A stretch of DNA of 64,000 nucleotides from Dactylorhiza incarnata (Eukaryota > Streptophyta > Magnoliopsida > Asparagales > Orchidaceae). This document shows positions 62,510-64,000 of the stretch, piece after piece. The translations under genes were made by a program, and so were the position numbers. The notes beneath the pieces were generated by a model. The model made no database searches. It worked only from the letters and a program-made list of their open reading frames with translations, and was not told the origin of the DNA. How positions within the stretch are numbered: the stretch's first letter is position 1; every line of letters begins with the position of its first letter. The stretch covers positions 3,107,501 through 3,171,500 of the forward strand of contig JAWHQI010000262.1 in the NCBI GenBank assembly GCA_033032865.1. The letters are read 5' to 3'.

Positions 62510-64000
62510 ATAATAACAAATCTAATATAGATAAATCAGATTCATATATAAGAGAGGTGTGTTTTAGAAGAATGTATGACACTAAGCAATATAGAGATAA
62601 TGATAAGAATTATTGATTGTTTAAGTTGTGCTCCCCCTACTTAAGTGCTCCCCCTTAGTGTATGCATCCATAGACTAGGTTTATGCTCCCCCTTAATCTA
62701 GTGAATCTTACTCCTTTAATCATTATGATTTATCATTTTATTCTTCCCCTTTTGTTATTAGCAAAAGAGGGTAGAGTTGAAACAAAACTAGGAAAGAGTA
62801 GACAAAAGTTAGGACATAACTAAAAGAGGATTAAGAGTTTTGTTTAAACATAAGGTATGTCGTGATCGAGCTAAGGGAGAGAGTAACATAGCGGAAAAAT
62901 ATATGATAAGCGTGAAAGAGCAACATTCCATTTTTTGTTTTACTAAAGGAATTCTACCACTTGCTTTTTAAAGTGAATTATTTTTAAGAAACTTATTGGA
63001 ATAAATGCAATATAGTTTGACAAGCACAAGTGAAGAAAAACCAAAGAAGTAAGCATGATAAACCATGGTAAAAGAAATACATGACCAAAAAGAAATGCGG
63101 AAAACAAAAACAAAACATTGATGAGTAGTAATTTTGTTATAGTTTGACCATTCCAACAATATGTCTAGACTCTTCACATTTGAGCATTTAACTTTGAATA
63201 TTTTTATAACTAATAGACATGCATGATTTAACATATTCAAAAAGATAATAGCTTCAATGTAACCAATTCGTATTTCAAGTAAAGAAAACATTATAGAAAT
63301 CATGCATTGCAATCTAGTGCTTTTACTTAAGTTTTTAGAGAATTATGTAATTTTGCATTAGGATCCAATTCTCATGAGTAGAAGCTTTTTGAAAAACAAT
63401 GATGTGTGCATAAGGTGTTTCGATAAAAGTATACAAGTGAAATAATCAAAGCACACGACATATGTAATGAAATAGTAACAACAATATTAAGATTGTAATC
63501 TTATAATTACTTTCACACATCAATTTAGAATAAAACTTCAAATGCACATTAAGACTTATCAAGGAGCGAAGTATTACTCGGGGGATGTGTAAGCATTTTT
63601 ATATTTTTTTATTTGTAGTGATCTGGTGTACAAATAGAAGTGATAAAAAGTGTATGTTTTCACAAGACACTTTACAATTCTTTCCAAGGTGCTCAACCTC
63701 ACAATGCTCATTAAGACTTATCAGGAGGGTGAGTAGTGCTTGGTGGAGTTATCTTTGGCTTTTTATTTCGTAAGTTTTTTAGGTTCGTGCCAAAGGTCTC
63801 CGAATTCACTTGTTGATGCAAACATTAGTAATTTTTGAAACAACACTTATGTGTGCAAGAAATTTATTGTTTGAAAGATGGTGTAGGTAATTTAGACATA
63901 CAACTTAAGATGTTAAAAACTATTACACTACACAATCATGCAAGACTAAGATTTTGAGCACATGTAGATTACCAAAATAGTGAGTGTAGGAATCATTCAT
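62510..64000 (-). other. Non-coding interior of the rightmost element
   Basis: AT-rich with no supported ORF. Several CTCCCCCT tracts lie at 62627-62694, each reading as a polypurine-like run on the minus strand. About 63546-63620 is imperfectly repeated at about 63708-63775 (CATTAAGACTTATCA). Confidence 0.5.

Larger units (their letters stand above)
62128..64000 (-). mobile_element. LTR retrotransposon running off the right end
   Basis: A short LTR (62128-62495) is followed inward by a polypurine tract on the minus strand, so this is the 3' end of a leftward-reading element whose remainder is outside the window. The terminus TGTTGGAAC and the tract resemble those of the gag-only element and SIRE-like copia elements. 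The visible 1.5 kb of interior is AT-rich and non-coding. Confidence 0.7.

Overview
The window looks like intergenic heterochromatin from a flowering plant with a large, retrotransposon-rich genome. The evidence is plant-type Ty1/copia and Ty3/gypsy lineages (SIRE-like, chromodomain/Tekay-like, Tat-like, Athila-like), initiator-Met and Asp-type primer-binding sites, and Arabidopsis-type CCCTAAA telomere repeats. I found no convincing host protein gene, tRNA or rRNA. Monocot or dicot cannot be decided from this window.

Layout, left to right. 1-601 is unassigned. 602-1350 is a broken copia reverse transcriptase. It is cut by a SIRE-like copia element starting at 1351, with a 1.18 kb 5' LTR, decayed gag-pol, and an intact antisense ORF at 7799-8914; no 3' LTR is visible. 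A chromodomain gypsy element on the minus strand occupies 10162-19873, with target-site duplication GTCGA and a deleted integrase. 19879-23875 is AT-rich non-coding DNA with a CACTA-like MITE. From 23880 runs a compound NAC-triplet array.

The array was split twice by elements that both left the duplication ACGAC. Element A (Tat-like, 24933-46033) contains element B (Athila-like, 25643-40239, duplication GGCGA), which contains element C (Tat-like, 27196-35293, duplication GCATG). A also carries a 79-bp tandem array that is itself interrupted by a PIF/Harbinger-type MITE (43506-44251, TAA). The second insertion is a chromodomain gypsy (46075-61357), interrupted by a gag-only copia-like element (51222-55424). 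The array resumes at 61358, includes an interstitial telomere block, and is followed by a minus-strand LTR element that runs off the right end.

The most interesting content is not gag-pol. (1) Element C has lost most of pol but keeps two antisense genes, each with a TATA box and two GT-AG introns whose phases match. (2) Both chromodomain gypsy elements carry three leader hairpins with a nearly invariant 12-nt loop and stems that change in a compensatory way. (3) The SIRE-like copia has paired palindromes in its LTR and flanking its antisense ORF, and the order of the pair follows the direction of transcription. (4) Most LTR families here are loaded with their own short CpG-containing motif. 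All boundaries, repeats and splice sites were read by eye; family assignments rest on recognised motifs, with no database search.
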